A stretch of 26,513 nucleotides of DNA from CAADGY01 sp900696665. GTDB lineage: Bacteria; Acidobacteriota; Terriglobia; Bryobacterales; Bryobacteraceae. The stretch covers positions 1 to 26,513 of the forward strand of contig JAPSFM010000073.1 of the NCBI GenBank assembly GCA_035063885.1. Reading direction: 5' to 3'. Positions within the stretch are counted from its first letter, which is position 1; each line of letters starts with the position of its first letter. A model generated the notes under the pieces. The model worked only from the letters and a program-made list of their open reading frames with translations. It had not been told where the DNA came from and ran no database searches. A program made the position numbers and the translations under genes. Shown here piece after piece: positions 17,364-25,002 of the stretch.

Positions 17364-18491
17364 CTACACGAGAACAGTGAACGTGGTCTCGTTGCGCTCT
17401 ACGGGCCGGTAAAGCGTATCGCGCTCCACCGGTTCCCGGCCCGCCTCGCGGATGAGCCGCAGCAACTCGCTTCGCCGCAGGGACTGGCTGGTAGTGGCGC
17501 CGGCGTCGTGGTAGATCTTCTCTTCCACTACGGTTCCGTCGAGGTCATCAGAGCCGAAGCGCTGCGCGATCTGCGCGATGCGCGGCGTCATCATAATCCA
17601 GTAGGCTTTGATGTGCGGAATATTGTCGAGCATCAGCCGTGCGACGGCGATGTTCTTCAGGTCGGCGAATCCCGTTGTAGCCGGGATGTGCTCCAGGGGA
17701 GTGTTGGCCGGGTGAAACGCAAGGGGGATGAATGTCACAAATCCGCCGGTCTCGTCCTGCAATGCCCGCAGGCGCATCAGGTGATCGACGCGGTCTCCTT
17801 CATTCTCGATGTGGCCATATAACATCGTGCAGTTGGAGCGGATACCAAGCTGATGCGCCGTCCGGGCTACCTCGATCCATTCGTTGCCATCGATCTTGTG
17901 ATCGCAGATGATACGGCGCACGCGCTCGCAAAAAATCTCTGCTCCGCCGCCCGGCATGGAGTCCATCCCCGCATCCCGCAACCGCTCCAGCGTTTCCCGT
18001 ACGGAGACCTTCGTGCGCCTGGCAAGATACGCTACTTCCACCATAGTGAACGCTTTCAGGTGCACTTGCGGATAGCGCTGCTTCAGCCCGCGCAGCATTT
18101 CACAGTACCAGTCCAGCGTCAACTCCGGGTGCAGGCCCCCCACGATATGGAACTCGGTTGCGGATTCGGACCAGCCCTTCCCCGCGGTTTCCCACACCTG
18201 GTCAAGAGACATGGTGTACGCTTTCGGATCCCGCGCCTTCTTGCCGAATGCACAGAGCCGGCAACTGGCTACGCAGACGTCAGTGGGATTGATATGGCGA
18301 TTGACGTTGAAGAACGTGACGTTGCCATGCAGGCGCTCGCGAACCTGATTCGCGAGATAACCGAGAGCCAGCAGGTCGGAAGTGCGGTACAGCGCAACAC
18401 CGTCATCAAAGCTGAGCCGCTCGCCCGAGTTCACTTTGTCGAGAATCGGTTTCAGGCGAGCATCGTCGATAATCACCTGCAACTTCGTCAC
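17364..18491 (-). CDS. mqnE: Aminofutalosine synthase MqnE (radical SAM, menaquinone biosynthesis)
   Basis: 375 residues from the GTG at 18491. The 4Fe-4S radical-SAM motif is CVASCRLC (Cys73, Cys77, Cys80), followed by EFHIVGGLHPELTLDWYCEML and DSMPGGGAEIFCERVR, both typical of MqnE. It joins chorismate-derived 3-[(1-carboxyvinyl)oxy]benzoate to SAM to give aminofutalosine, an early step of the futalosine route to menaquinone. The GTG overlaps the mqnP stop as GTGA (18491-18488), and AGGGG precedes it, so translation is coupled to mqnP. The related MqnC was considered, but the sequence and prenyltransferase neighbour favour MqnE. Confidence 0.9.
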   Translation of the reverse strand: MTKLQVIIDDARLKPILDKVNSGERLSFDDGVALYRTSDLLALGYLANQVRERLHGNVTFFNVNRHINPTDVCVASCRLCAFGKKARDPKAYTMSLDQVWETAGKGWSESATEFHIVGGLHPELTLDWYCEMLRGLKQRYPQVHLKAFTMVEVAYLARRTKVSVRETLERLRDAGMDSMPGGGAEIFCERVRRIICDHKIDGNEWIEVARTAHQLGIRSNCTMLYGHIENEGDRVDHLMRLRALQDETGGFVTFIPLAFHPANTPLEHIPATTGFADLKNIAVARLMLDNIPHIKAYWIMMTPRIAQIAQRFGSDDLDGTVVEEKIYHDAGATTSQSLRRSELLRLIREAGREPVERDTLYRPVERNETTFTVLV

Positions 18492-19381
18492 ACACCCCTG
18501 CGCAGAAAGATGATATCCGCTGCCCAAAAGAAAAAGAATAGCATGCTCACCCAGCCGTTCATGGTGAAGAAGGCCGCATCTACACGCGTCAGATCGTTCG
18601 CTTTCACCAGGCTATGCTCATACGTGAGAAGCAGGGCCACGGCAACAATGCCGGAGATGCTGAGCAGGCCCAGACTCAATGTCCATGCCAGCATCGCCAG
18701 ACAACCGAGCATTGCCACGTGGAAAATTCTGGAGACCCACAGCGCACCTGCAATTCCCATAATTCTGGGAAGGCTGAACAGGCCCTCCCGGTGGTCGAAT
18801 TCGTAGTCCTGGCAGGAGTAGATGATGTCGAATCCGGCGGTCCAGAAGGTCACTGCCGCCGTAAGCCACAATATGCGCGGATCGAGTGAACCCCGTACAG
18901 CAATCCAGGCAGCCGCAGGCGCAATGCCGAGGCAGAACCCCAGAACAATGTGGGAGAACGACGTGAAACGCTTGGTGAACGAATAGAAAAAAAGGACACC
19001 GAGCGCCACGGGCGCCAGCGCGAAGCAGAGCGGGTTCAGCGCGCGGGCGGCCAGCAGGAAGACCAGGCCGCTTATCACAATGAAGCCCCAGGCAAACCGC
19101 ACCGACAACAAGCGCGCAGGCAGATGCCGCATTTGCGTCCGGGGATTTTTCGCATCCAAGCCGGCGTCAAGCACGCGGTTGAACGACATCGCCGCGGACC
19201 GCGCGCTCACCATTGCGACTACGATCCACGTCAGCTTCCATCCGAGATCCCGTGTCAGGAACCCGTCCTCGCGCGCCGCCAGCAGCGCGCCCGTCAGCGC
19301 GAACGGCAGCGCAAATACGGAATGTTCAAACTTGATCATTTCCAGCGTCAGCCGGAAACGTCTCCAAAAGCTTTGTGGCAT
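18488..19381 (-). CDS. mqnP: UbiA-family prenyltransferase MqnP-like (menaquinone biosynthesis)
   Basis: 297 residues from the ATG at 19381; a TTG two codons upstream is an alternative. Integral membrane protein with 7-9 hydrophobic segments and the two Asp-rich motifs of UbiA enzymes: NRVLDAGLDAKNPRT (Asn68, Asp72, Asp76), and YSCQDYEFDHREGLFSLP. It should attach a polyprenyl chain to the 1,4-dihydroxynaphthoate-type acceptor of the futalosine pathway. Coupling to mqnE by a GTGA overlap supports MqnP rather than ubiquinone UbiA. Only 35 bases separate it from the divergent DUF192 gene, so both promoters must be packed there or overlap coding sequence. Confidence 0.85.
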   Translation of the reverse strand: MPQSFWRRFRLTLEMIKFEHSVFALPFALTGALLAAREDGFLTRDLGWKLTWIVVAMVSARSAAMSFNRVLDAGLDAKNPRTQMRHLPARLLSVRFAWGFIVISGLVFLLAARALNPLCFALAPVALGVLFFYSFTKRFTSFSHIVLGFCLGIAPAAAWIAVRGSLDPRILWLTAAVTFWTAGFDIIYSCQDYEFDHREGLFSLPRIMGIAGALWVSRIFHVAMLGCLAMLAWTLSLGLLSISGIVAVALLLTYEHSLVKANDLTRVDAAFFTMNGWVSMLFFFFWAADIIFLRRGV

Positions 19382-19402
19382 GAACAATCGGGGGTATTAC
19401 GC

Positions 19403-19408
19403 TACTAT
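19403..19408 (+). promoter_or_regulatory. -10-like TACTAT placed for a leaderless transcript
   Basis: TACTAT is followed by 8 bases and the ATG at 19417. The 35-bp divergent gap leaves no room for a 5' leader, and there is no Shine-Dalgarno sequence. No clear -35. Confidence 0.35.
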
Positions 19409-19416
19409 CTTATTTC

Positions 19417-19869
19417 ATGCTCAGAGCAATAGCCGTTGCGGCCTTTGCGCTGCTCGTCTCCTGTAGTGAAAAGAAGACGGTCACGATGGATGAATTTACC
19501 GGCCGCGTAGTCACATTGCCTAACGGGACCGAGATTCTCGCGGAAGTGATGATGCACCCGACAGACATGATGCGCGGAATGATGTTCAGGGATTCGCTAC
19601 CCGAGGGGCGCGGCATGCTGTTCGTGCACCGCACACCCGGCCGGCACAGTTACTGGATGTACCAGGTCCGCATTCCGCTCGATATCATCTGGCTTGATGG
19701 CAACAAGAATGTCGTTGAGATGTCGCCCGACACTCCCCCCTGTAAAGCGCGATCGTCGAGAGACTGCCCCAGTTACGGCGGCAATCAGAATGCGCAGTTC
19801 GTGCTGGAACTCCCGGGCGGTTCGATTGCGAAACACGGCATCAAACTGGGAGACCGGCTCTCATTCTGA
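19417..19869 (+). CDS. DUF192 family lipoprotein
   Basis: 150 residues. N-terminal lipoprotein signal MLRAIAVAAFALLVSC with lipobox LVSC and acylated Cys16. The rest is a DUF192 domain: VMMHPTDMMRGMMFRDSLPEGRGMLFVH, YWMYQVRIPLDIIWLDGNKNVVEM, and a C-terminal QFVLELPGGSIAKHGIKLGDRLSF. Family function is unknown. The protein should be anchored to a membrane facing the periplasm. It lies 15 bases before larB and is likely co-transcribed with it, although a functional link is not known. Confidence 0.85.
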   Translation: MLRAIAVAAFALLVSCSEKKTVTMDEFTGRVVTLPNGTEILAEVMMHPTDMMRGMMFRDSLPEGRGMLFVHRTPGRHSYWMYQVRIPLDIIWLDGNKNVVEMSPDTPPCKARSSRDCPSYGGNQNAQFVLELPGGSIAKHGIKLGDRLSF

Positions 19870-19884
19870 TAGCCTGAAGGCGGT

Positions 19885-20631
19885 ATGGATCAGGAACATC
19901 TGAGAGAGTTGCTTGAAGGGGTGAGCGCAGGCGCGGTTGGTGTGGATGCTGCGCTCGAGCGCCTGCGGCACCTGCCATTCGAGGATTTGGGCTTCGCCAA
20001 GGTCGATCATCACCGGGCACTCCGGCATGGAATGCCGGAGGTGATCTTTGCCAAGGGTAAGACCCCACAGCAGGTGTTCTCCATCGCCGAGCGCGTGCTG
20101 AAGAACGCGAGTAACCTCCTGGTGACCCGGTGCGACACCCCGACCGCGGATCTGCTCGCTGCGAAATTCCCCGAAGCGGAATGCTTTCCTCTATCGAACG
20201 CGGTACGGGTTTGGCGGGACCGTACGCTGCGGGGTAAGGGCACGATCGCCGTGGTTTGTGCGGGCACCAGCGATATTCCCGTCGCCGAGGAAGCGCAGCT
20301 TACGGCTGAAGTGATGGGCAACGAAGTGGATACCATTCACGACATCGGCGTCGCCGGCATACACCGGCTGATGGGCAACCGTGAACGGCTTTCGAAAGCG
20401 CGCGTTGTGATTGTTTGCGCCGGAATGGAGGGCGCTCTTCCGAGCGCCGTCGGAGGTCTGGTATCGGTGCCGGTGATCGCAGTCCCCACCAGCATCGGCT
20501 ACGGCGCCAGTTTTCACGGCTTAGCGGCGCTGCTGGGCATGTTGAACAGTTGCGCCAGCAACGTCACGGTGGTCAACATCGATAACGGCTTCGGCGCGGG
20601 ATACGTGGCGAGCCTGATAAACAGGTTGTGA
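19885..20631 (+). CDS. larB: LarB, nickel-pincer nucleotide cofactor biosynthesis
   Basis: 248 residues. The N-terminal region (VDHHRALRHGMPEVIFAKGKTPQQV) and the C-terminal PurE-like domain (about 120-248; AVVCAGTSDIPVAEEAQLTAEVMG, VVIVCAGMEGALPSAVGGL, IGYGASFHGLAALLGMLNSCA, VVNIDNGFGAGYVA) are diagnostic for LarB. Cys223 in NSCAS matches the Cys that forms a covalent intermediate with nicotinic acid adenine dinucleotide during carboxylation. The product is then sulfurated by LarE and metallated by LarC; neither is in this window, nor is a lactate racemase (LarA) that would use the cofactor. GAAGGCGG lies upstream of the ATG. Confidence 0.9.
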   Translation: MDQEHLRELLEGVSAGAVGVDAALERLRHLPFEDLGFAKVDHHRALRHGMPEVIFAKGKTPQQVFSIAERVLKNASNLLVTRCDTPTADLLAAKFPEAECFPLSNAVRVWRDRTLRGKGTIAVVCAGTSDIPVAEEAQLTAEVMGNEVDTIHDIGVAGIHRLMGNRERLSKARVVIVCAGMEGALPSAVGGLVSVPVIAVPTSIGYGASFHGLAALLGMLNSCASNVTVVNIDNGFGAGYVASLINRL

Positions 20632-20648
20632 CCGCTCCGCTCCCGGGT

Positions 20649-20676
20649 CCCCGAAACACGGGGCATCATAGCCCCG
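20649..20676 (+). promoter_or_regulatory. Two mutually exclusive hairpins between larB and the phosphatase gene
   Basis: CGGGG at 20659-20663 can pair with CCCCG upstream (20649-20653, 5-base loop), or, as CGGGGC (20659-20664), with GCCCCG downstream (20671-20676, 6-base loop). Neither is followed by a T-run. They may serve as a weak terminator for the larB transcript; an attenuator role is speculative since they precede the likely phosphatase promoter. Confidence 0.3.
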
Positions 20677-20703
20677 GAGTGGAACTGAGCCCGCGTATCG
20701 GCT

Positions 20704-20709
20704 TATGAT
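20704..20709 (+). promoter_or_regulatory. -10-like TATGAT placed for a leaderless transcript
   Basis: TATGAT is followed by six bases and the GTG at 20716. No Shine-Dalgarno sequence is visible. The arrangement TATGATTC plus four bases plus start codon is repeated at 24778. Confidence 0.4.
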
Positions 20710-20715
20710 TCTGTA

Positions 20716-21822
20716 GTGTCCTTTCGTTTAACCCCTCGTCTTATTCCGTTACTGCTCTTTACGGTCTTGACCGTCTCCGGTACTGCGGCGCAAACCGCCG
20801 GTAAGACTCGAAACGTCATCTTCGTCATGACCGACGGGCTTCGCTGGCAGGAAGTGTTCCAGGGAGCCGATTCCGCACTCATGAACAAAGAGAGTGGCGT
20901 CCCGGATGTGGAAGCGCTCAAGCGTGAGTACTGGCGCGATACGCCGGCGGCACGGCGCGAAGCGCTCCTGCCGTTCCTATGGAGCGTCGTTGCGCGCAAC
21001 GGGCAGATTTACGGCAATCGCGACGCCGGCTCCGATGCGTATTTGACCAACGGTCTGAACTTCTCGTATCCGGGCTATAGCGAGACGCTCTGCGGTTTCG
21101 CCGACCCTCGCGTTGATAGCAACGATCCTACTCCAAATCCCAATGTGACCGTGCTCGAATGGCTTCATAACAAGCCTGCCTACCGTGGTAAGGTGGCCGC
21201 ATTCGGCGCCTGGAGTGTCATTTCTGCCATCGTCAACGCCGGACGCGCCGGCTTCCCCGTCAATGCGGGCTACGATCCATATACCGTTTCACCTCACTCC
21301 CCGCGCATGGAGTTGCTGAACCGCTTAAAAGAAGAAACTCGTGTTTGGAATGCCGAGCCGTTTGACGCCTTTACGTTTCACACGGCGCTCGAGCATGTGA
21401 AACAACACAAGCCGCGCGTTTTGTTCCTTTCGCTGGGTGAAACGGACGAGTGGTCCCATGACGGCCGATACGCCCTCTACCTGAAGGCTGCGGCACGAGT
21501 GGACCGGTACCTGAAGGAGTTATGGGAAACCGTGCAATCGATGCCGGAGTATCGCGGCACCACCAGCCTGGTTTTCGCGGTGGACCACGGGCGCGGGCGG
21601 GCGCCGGTCGAGTGGAAGAGCCACGGGCGGAAGGTCCCCGAATCGAAGTATGTCTGGATGGCATTCATGGGGCCCGGTATCCCTGCGCTTGGCGAGCGGA
21701 AAAACGCTCCTGCCGTCACGCAAAGCCAGATCGCGGCCACCGTTGCGGCCCTGTTGGGGGAAGATTATAGTGGAGATGTCCAGAAGGCAGGGAAACCCAT
21801 AGCAGACGTACTGCCGCGATAA
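20716..21822 (+). CDS. Secreted alkaline-phosphatase-superfamily hydrolase
   Basis: 368 residues from a GTG. Signal peptide about 1-25 (cleavage TAA/Q). The metal site of the superfamily is complete: Asp40 (FVMTDGLRWQ), Asp244 and His248 (GETDEWSHDGRY), Asp290 and His291 (FAVDHGRG), and His303 (WKSHGRK). The nucleophile should be a Ser/Thr between about 95 and 125 (NGLNFSYPGYSETL); I cannot say which. The pattern fits phosphodiesterase/phosphonoacetate-hydrolase-like enzymes as well as phosphatases, so the substrate is open. It acts in the periplasm or outside. Its stop is 16 bases from the end of the convergent CehA/McbA gene. Confidence 0.82.
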   Translation: MSFRLTPRLIPLLLFTVLTVSGTAAQTAGKTRNVIFVMTDGLRWQEVFQGADSALMNKESGVPDVEALKREYWRDTPAARREALLPFLWSVVARNGQIYGNRDAGSDAYLTNGLNFSYPGYSETLCGFADPRVDSNDPTPNPNVTVLEWLHNKPAYRGKVAAFGAWSVISAIVNAGRAGFPVNAGYDPYTVSPHSPRMELLNRLKEETRVWNAEPFDAFTFHTALEHVKQHKPRVLFLSLGETDEWSHDGRYALYLKAAARVDRYLKELWETVQSMPEYRGTTSLVFAVDHGRGRAPVEWKSHGRKVPESKYVWMAFMGPGIPALGERKNAPAVTQSQIAATVAALLGEDYSGDVQKAGKPIADVLPR

Positions 21823-21831
21823 GACGGGTTC

Positions 21832-21847
21832 CGCCGCTTCAGCGGCG
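21832..21847. terminator. Short hairpin between convergent genes
   Basis: CGCCGCT (21832-21838) and AGCGGCG (21841-21847) form a tight inverted repeat with a 2-base centre (effectively a UUCA or UGAA tetraloop on a 6-bp stem). It overlaps the stop of the minus-strand gene and lies 9 bases beyond the plus-strand stop, so it could halt transcription from both sides. No T-run on either strand. Confidence 0.35.
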
Positions 21848-23458
21848 TTGCGCTTCCTCCTGCCGTTTCAGCCATCGCGCCCGGCCTTGCCGGAACGCCT
21901 CAAGCGTGGCTCGCTTGTCCGAAGGCCTCAGGAACTTCCCTTCTTTATCCAGCCAGTCGAGGCACTTTTCCATGTACCGGACGTAGTATTCCGCATCGTC
22001 GTAGCTCCGGACCGGTGCTCCGCCCACCACTACGTACACCGGCGAGGAATGCGCGAACACCGTCTCCGGACGGCGCGTTCCGAAGTAGTTGCCATGCAGC
22101 GTGCCTTCCTTCACATGAATAGTGGGAAACGGAACACCACGCTGGCGATAGGGCTTGATGTCTTCCACCGCGCGCGCCGCCAGCCAGCAACTTGAACCGG
22201 GAGTGTATTCCATCCGGATCGCCGCCGCGTGACGGGCGCCGGACGGGGTAGCGTCGGCGATCACCTCGCCGTTGGCGACGATCTCCAGCCGGTGATACGG
22301 CAACTGCGACTCAGCTTTCGCTTCAATCCGCAGAACCTGGGGGCGGGCGGATGCGATCGTCTCACCCGGTTCACGCGCATTCACTGTAAACGACAGAATC
22401 GGACTATTCGTTATGAACGTGCGGCCTCGCTTCAGCGCGTCGATCCACGACTGGTAGGTGAACTCGCCGTGGTCCGTGTGCGCAAACACGCGGTTTGCAC
22501 CCACGGTGACGTAGTTGGTCATCTTGTCCGTGCCGGCGGTTGCCGTCAGGCGATAGCCACAATTCAGATAGCGGTACCAGAGCCGCAATCCGTCGTTGGC
22601 TTCTACTTCAGGCACCACCTGCCGCATGAAGACCGGAAAATCGCGCGGCTCGAGAACGGACAGGATTTCGAGACCATCCAATTTCTCCAGTGCGACATCG
22701 AGAGGTCCCTCCACGCCAGGCCAACTCGGGAAGTGCGCCCAGGAAACATATCCGCCTTGTGCGTGCGCCTGGTCGCAGGCGGTGGCCAGCAGCGGATAAT
22801 GCTCCGGGCGCGCAACCATCACAGGCTCGATCAGCCGTTTGAGGTTCAACACACAAAGATGGCCCAGTTGGTGTTGCCGGAACTCCTGCGAGACATAAAT
22901 CAACCGCTCTGGCCCTGAGTTCGCGTTTACTCGTCCTTCGAACTGGTCCTGGTCCGCCGTAAAATCCGACGTGAGAATATTCGCTACATGCAGGTCTTCC
23001 GCTTCCATCTCCAGCCGGCATGTCTTGGGAGAAATGTGGTGAATGTGAATGTCGCCGCTGAACCATCCGCCCCGGGACACGCGGGACCACCGCTCCAGTG
23101 GAATGGTGGCGGAAGGGCCGACCTCGATCTCTCCCTCAGCCATCTCATACTCATAACCTTTGATCACCTGATATTTCAGCGGGAGATCGGACGGGTTGAT
23201 CTCAAAAGAACCATCCACATAAGAGAAGCGCCGCGATTGAAATCGCACGTCGCCCTCGTGCGCCTCTTCCGTAAGACTTTGCGGGTGGCCATGAGGAACT
23301 ACCTGCCGCCCCTGTGAATCCATCAGCCGGATGCGGGCAGGAGTGGGCCGGCCCGACTCCTTATCCACGATGCGGCATTTCATCAGCCGCTCTCCGGCGC
23401 CCCGGAGGCGTCCGGCTACTCCCGCGGTCAAACCACACAACAGTTCCCGTCGCAGCAT
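21839..23458 (-). CDS. CehA/McbA family metallohydrolase, probably exported
   Basis: 539 residues. N-terminus MLRRELLCGLTAGVAG looks like a short Tat-type signal. Residues about 25-125 are a beta-sandwich domain (RIVDKESGRPTPARIRLMD). The PHP-like metallohydrolase follows with Asp136, His138, His140 and His141 in GWFSGDIHIHH, then a WAHFPSWPGVEG segment and ATAGTDKMTNY. The C-terminal part (VYVVVGGAPVRSYDDAEYYVRYMEKC) resembles the end of the 11514-14027 protein, so the two are paralogues. Named members CehA and McbA hydrolyse carbamate esters and amides, but most relatives are uncharacterised, so substrate should not be assumed. On the minus strand TAGACT lies 9 bases before the ATG, without a clear ribosome-binding site. 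Confidence 0.8.
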   Translation of the reverse strand: MLRRELLCGLTAGVAGRLRGAGERLMKCRIVDKESGRPTPARIRLMDSQGRQVVPHGHPQSLTEEAHEGDVRFQSRRFSYVDGSFEINPSDLPLKYQVIKGYEYEMAEGEIEVGPSATIPLERWSRVSRGGWFSGDIHIHHISPKTCRLEMEAEDLHVANILTSDFTADQDQFEGRVNANSGPERLIYVSQEFRQHQLGHLCVLNLKRLIEPVMVARPEHYPLLATACDQAHAQGGYVSWAHFPSWPGVEGPLDVALEKLDGLEILSVLEPRDFPVFMRQVVPEVEANDGLRLWYRYLNCGYRLTATAGTDKMTNYVTVGANRVFAHTDHGEFTYQSWIDALKRGRTFITNSPILSFTVNAREPGETIASARPQVLRIEAKAESQLPYHRLEIVANGEVIADATPSGARHAAAIRMEYTPGSSCWLAARAVEDIKPYRQRGVPFPTIHVKEGTLHGNYFGTRRPETVFAHSSPVYVVVGGAPVRSYDDAEYYVRYMEKCLDWLDKEGKFLRPSDKRATLEAFRQGRARWLKRQEEAQRR

Positions 23459-23603
23459 GGTGAATCCAGTCTACGCTAACTCGGCCGGAACGGAACGAAG
23501 ACATGTTCGGGCGTTGTGCGGCGGCGCCTGCCCATCGCAAACTGAAATGAATGCCGGAACCCAACCGCTATTGGCAAGGACTCATAACGACGGTGGTGCC
23601 ATA

Positions 23604-24737
23604 ATGGAACCCGCTTACCCTGCGGCGCGAGCAGCAGCGGCCAGTGTGCATGCCAACTTCGCTCACCATGCCGCCGCGCTCACGGCCGCGGAAGGGAAAC
23701 CGGCATCACTTCCCGACAGGGACGCGATTGAAGCGATCATCGATACAGCCTTCTGGGCCAGCCTGCGCCACGAAGAAGGCATTTCCCCGCGGATCTCGCT
23801 CGCCTTCGTTACGCCCGCGGAAGCCGAGTGCGCGTTGCATTTTGAACGTGCGCTACCGCTCGCCGCCCGGTCTTTGACAAGGCTTGCGCCCGCCGTGGAA
23901 GGACGCGGCGTTCATCTGGGCGTGTGGAGGGAGCGGGAAGACCTGCGTGTCTGGGGTACCACTCGCAGACTTCCGCCGTTCTGCTTCGTGCTCGAGGTTG
24001 TTGCGCCCGGCCTGCTGGTCGTCAAACAAAGCCGCGCTGAGGAGACCGGCAAGTTTGTCAATGTGGCGGTGCTCGAAGGCGAGCAGATCAAGATTATCGA
24101 CCAGCGTGCCGCAACGCTTCCGGACTGTCCGGGTCTGCTCACATCCCTGCTCGGTTTGGAGGCGCGATTCGCTCCTGACGGAGCCAGCAACGTGCTGATC
24201 CAGATCGCAACCTCGATGCGGGCTCACGGGCGCGGCGGTCTTTTGCTCGTGGTGCCCGCGGGCAGTGAGGCCTGGCGGGAATCGATCATTCATCCCGTGA
24301 CGTACTCGATTGTGCCTCCTTTTTCGGTGCTTGCCGGCCTGATGCAGGAAGATCCGGGCGAGCGGCCGAAACAGCGGTGGCAGGACGCGCTACGCCGGGC
24401 TGTGGACGGAATTGGAGGAGTGACGGCTGTCGATGGGGCGACCGTGTTAACCGATCAGTACGAACTTCTGGCTTTTGGTGCGAAGATTGTCCGGCGTTCC
24501 GGCTCAAACCAGGTGGACCGTGTCCTCATGACCGAGCCGATCATAGGTGCAAGCCCCGAAATTCTGGAACCGGCGCAACTCGGTGGCACCCGGCATATCT
24601 CCGCCGCACAATTTGAACATGACCAGCGGGATGCCGTGGCGCTGGTGGCATCCCAGGACGGCCGGTTCACGGTCTTCGCATGGTCGCCGTGCGAGAACAT
24701 GGTTCACGCGCACCGCATTGAGAGTCTGTTGCTGTGA
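23604..24737 (+). CDS. Protein with C-terminal DisA_N/DACNV-like nucleotide-sensor domain
   Basis: 377 residues from the ATG at 23604; GGTGG lies about 8 bases upstream, and an in-frame ATG at 23547 is an alternative. No signal peptide or membrane segment, so cytoplasmic. The last ~110 residues match the pattern of diadenylate cyclase (DisA_N) domains: DGATVLTDQYELLAFGAKI (Asp277-Gly278-Ala279), then GGTRHISAAQFEHDQRDAVALVASQDGRFTVF (Gly328-Thr-Arg-His331). Active enzymes have RHR; here the last position is Ile332, so synthesis of c-di-AMP is doubtful and a nucleotide-binding sensor role, as proposed for DACNV-type domains, is more likely. The N-terminal ~260 residues are also DACNV-like in my judgement, but I see no catalytic motif in them. 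No effector gene is adjacent. Confidence 0.65.
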   Translation: MEPAYPAARAAAASVHANFAHHAAALTAAEGKPASLPDRDAIEAIIDTAFWASLRHEEGISPRISLAFVTPAEAECALHFERALPLAARSLTRLAPAVEGRGVHLGVWREREDLRVWGTTRRLPPFCFVLEVVAPGLLVVKQSRAEETGKFVNVAVLEGEQIKIIDQRAATLPDCPGLLTSLLGLEARFAPDGASNVLIQIATSMRAHGRGGLLLVVPAGSEAWRESIIHPVTYSIVPPFSVLAGLMQEDPGERPKQRWQDALRRAVDGIGGVTAVDGATVLTDQYELLAFGAKIVRRSGSNQVDRVLMTEPIIGASPEILEPAQLGGTRHISAAQFEHDQRDAVALVASQDGRFTVFAWSPCENMVHAHRIESLLL

Positions 24738-24777
24738 ACGCCTCCAGTCCTGACGCGGCTGGCTACAAACGCTACGA

Positions 24778-24783
24778 TATGAT
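24778..24783 (+). promoter_or_regulatory. -10-like TATGAT upstream of the VOC gene
   Basis: TATGAT followed by six bases and the ATG at 24790, the same layout as at 20704. It may drive the downstream VOC gene, with either a 130-base leader or a small leaderless upstream frame. Confidence 0.35.
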
Positions 24784-24789
24784 TCAGAA

Positions 24790-25002
24790 ATGACGGATGG
24801 CGGCCCCTTTGAAACAGTGGCTGCGGCCGCCCAACAGATGAACCGGTGGGTCACCGATAGGGACCGATGCGATACCGCCGGCGTTCGCCCCAATCGAGCA
24901 CAAGGAGTACACGAGCATGAAACCAAAGAATACGGTCTGCCTCTGGTTCGACAAGGACGCGCAGGAGGCGGCGAACTTTTATGCCGCCACCTTTCCGGAT
25001 AG
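24790..25002 (+). CDS. Possible small leaderless upstream frame (70 codons)
   Basis: Begins with ATG six bases after TATGAT and encodes 70 residues (MTDGGPFETVAAAAQQMNRW…). It overlaps the first 86 bases of the VOC gene in another frame. I recognise no family, and the overlapping part is certainly a by-product of the VOC frame. It is listed only because its start coincides with a good -10 box; it may simply be leader sequence. Confidence 0.15.
   Translation: MTDGGPFETVAAAAQQMNRWVTDRDRCDTAGVRPNRAQGVHEHETKEYGLPLVRQGRAGGGELLCRHLSG

Noticed and set aside
23331..23603. In-frame upstream extension of the DACNV-like protein.
   Set aside because: It runs antisense through the start of the CehA/McbA gene and its promoter, and its residues are Arg/Pro/Ser-rich without family likeness.
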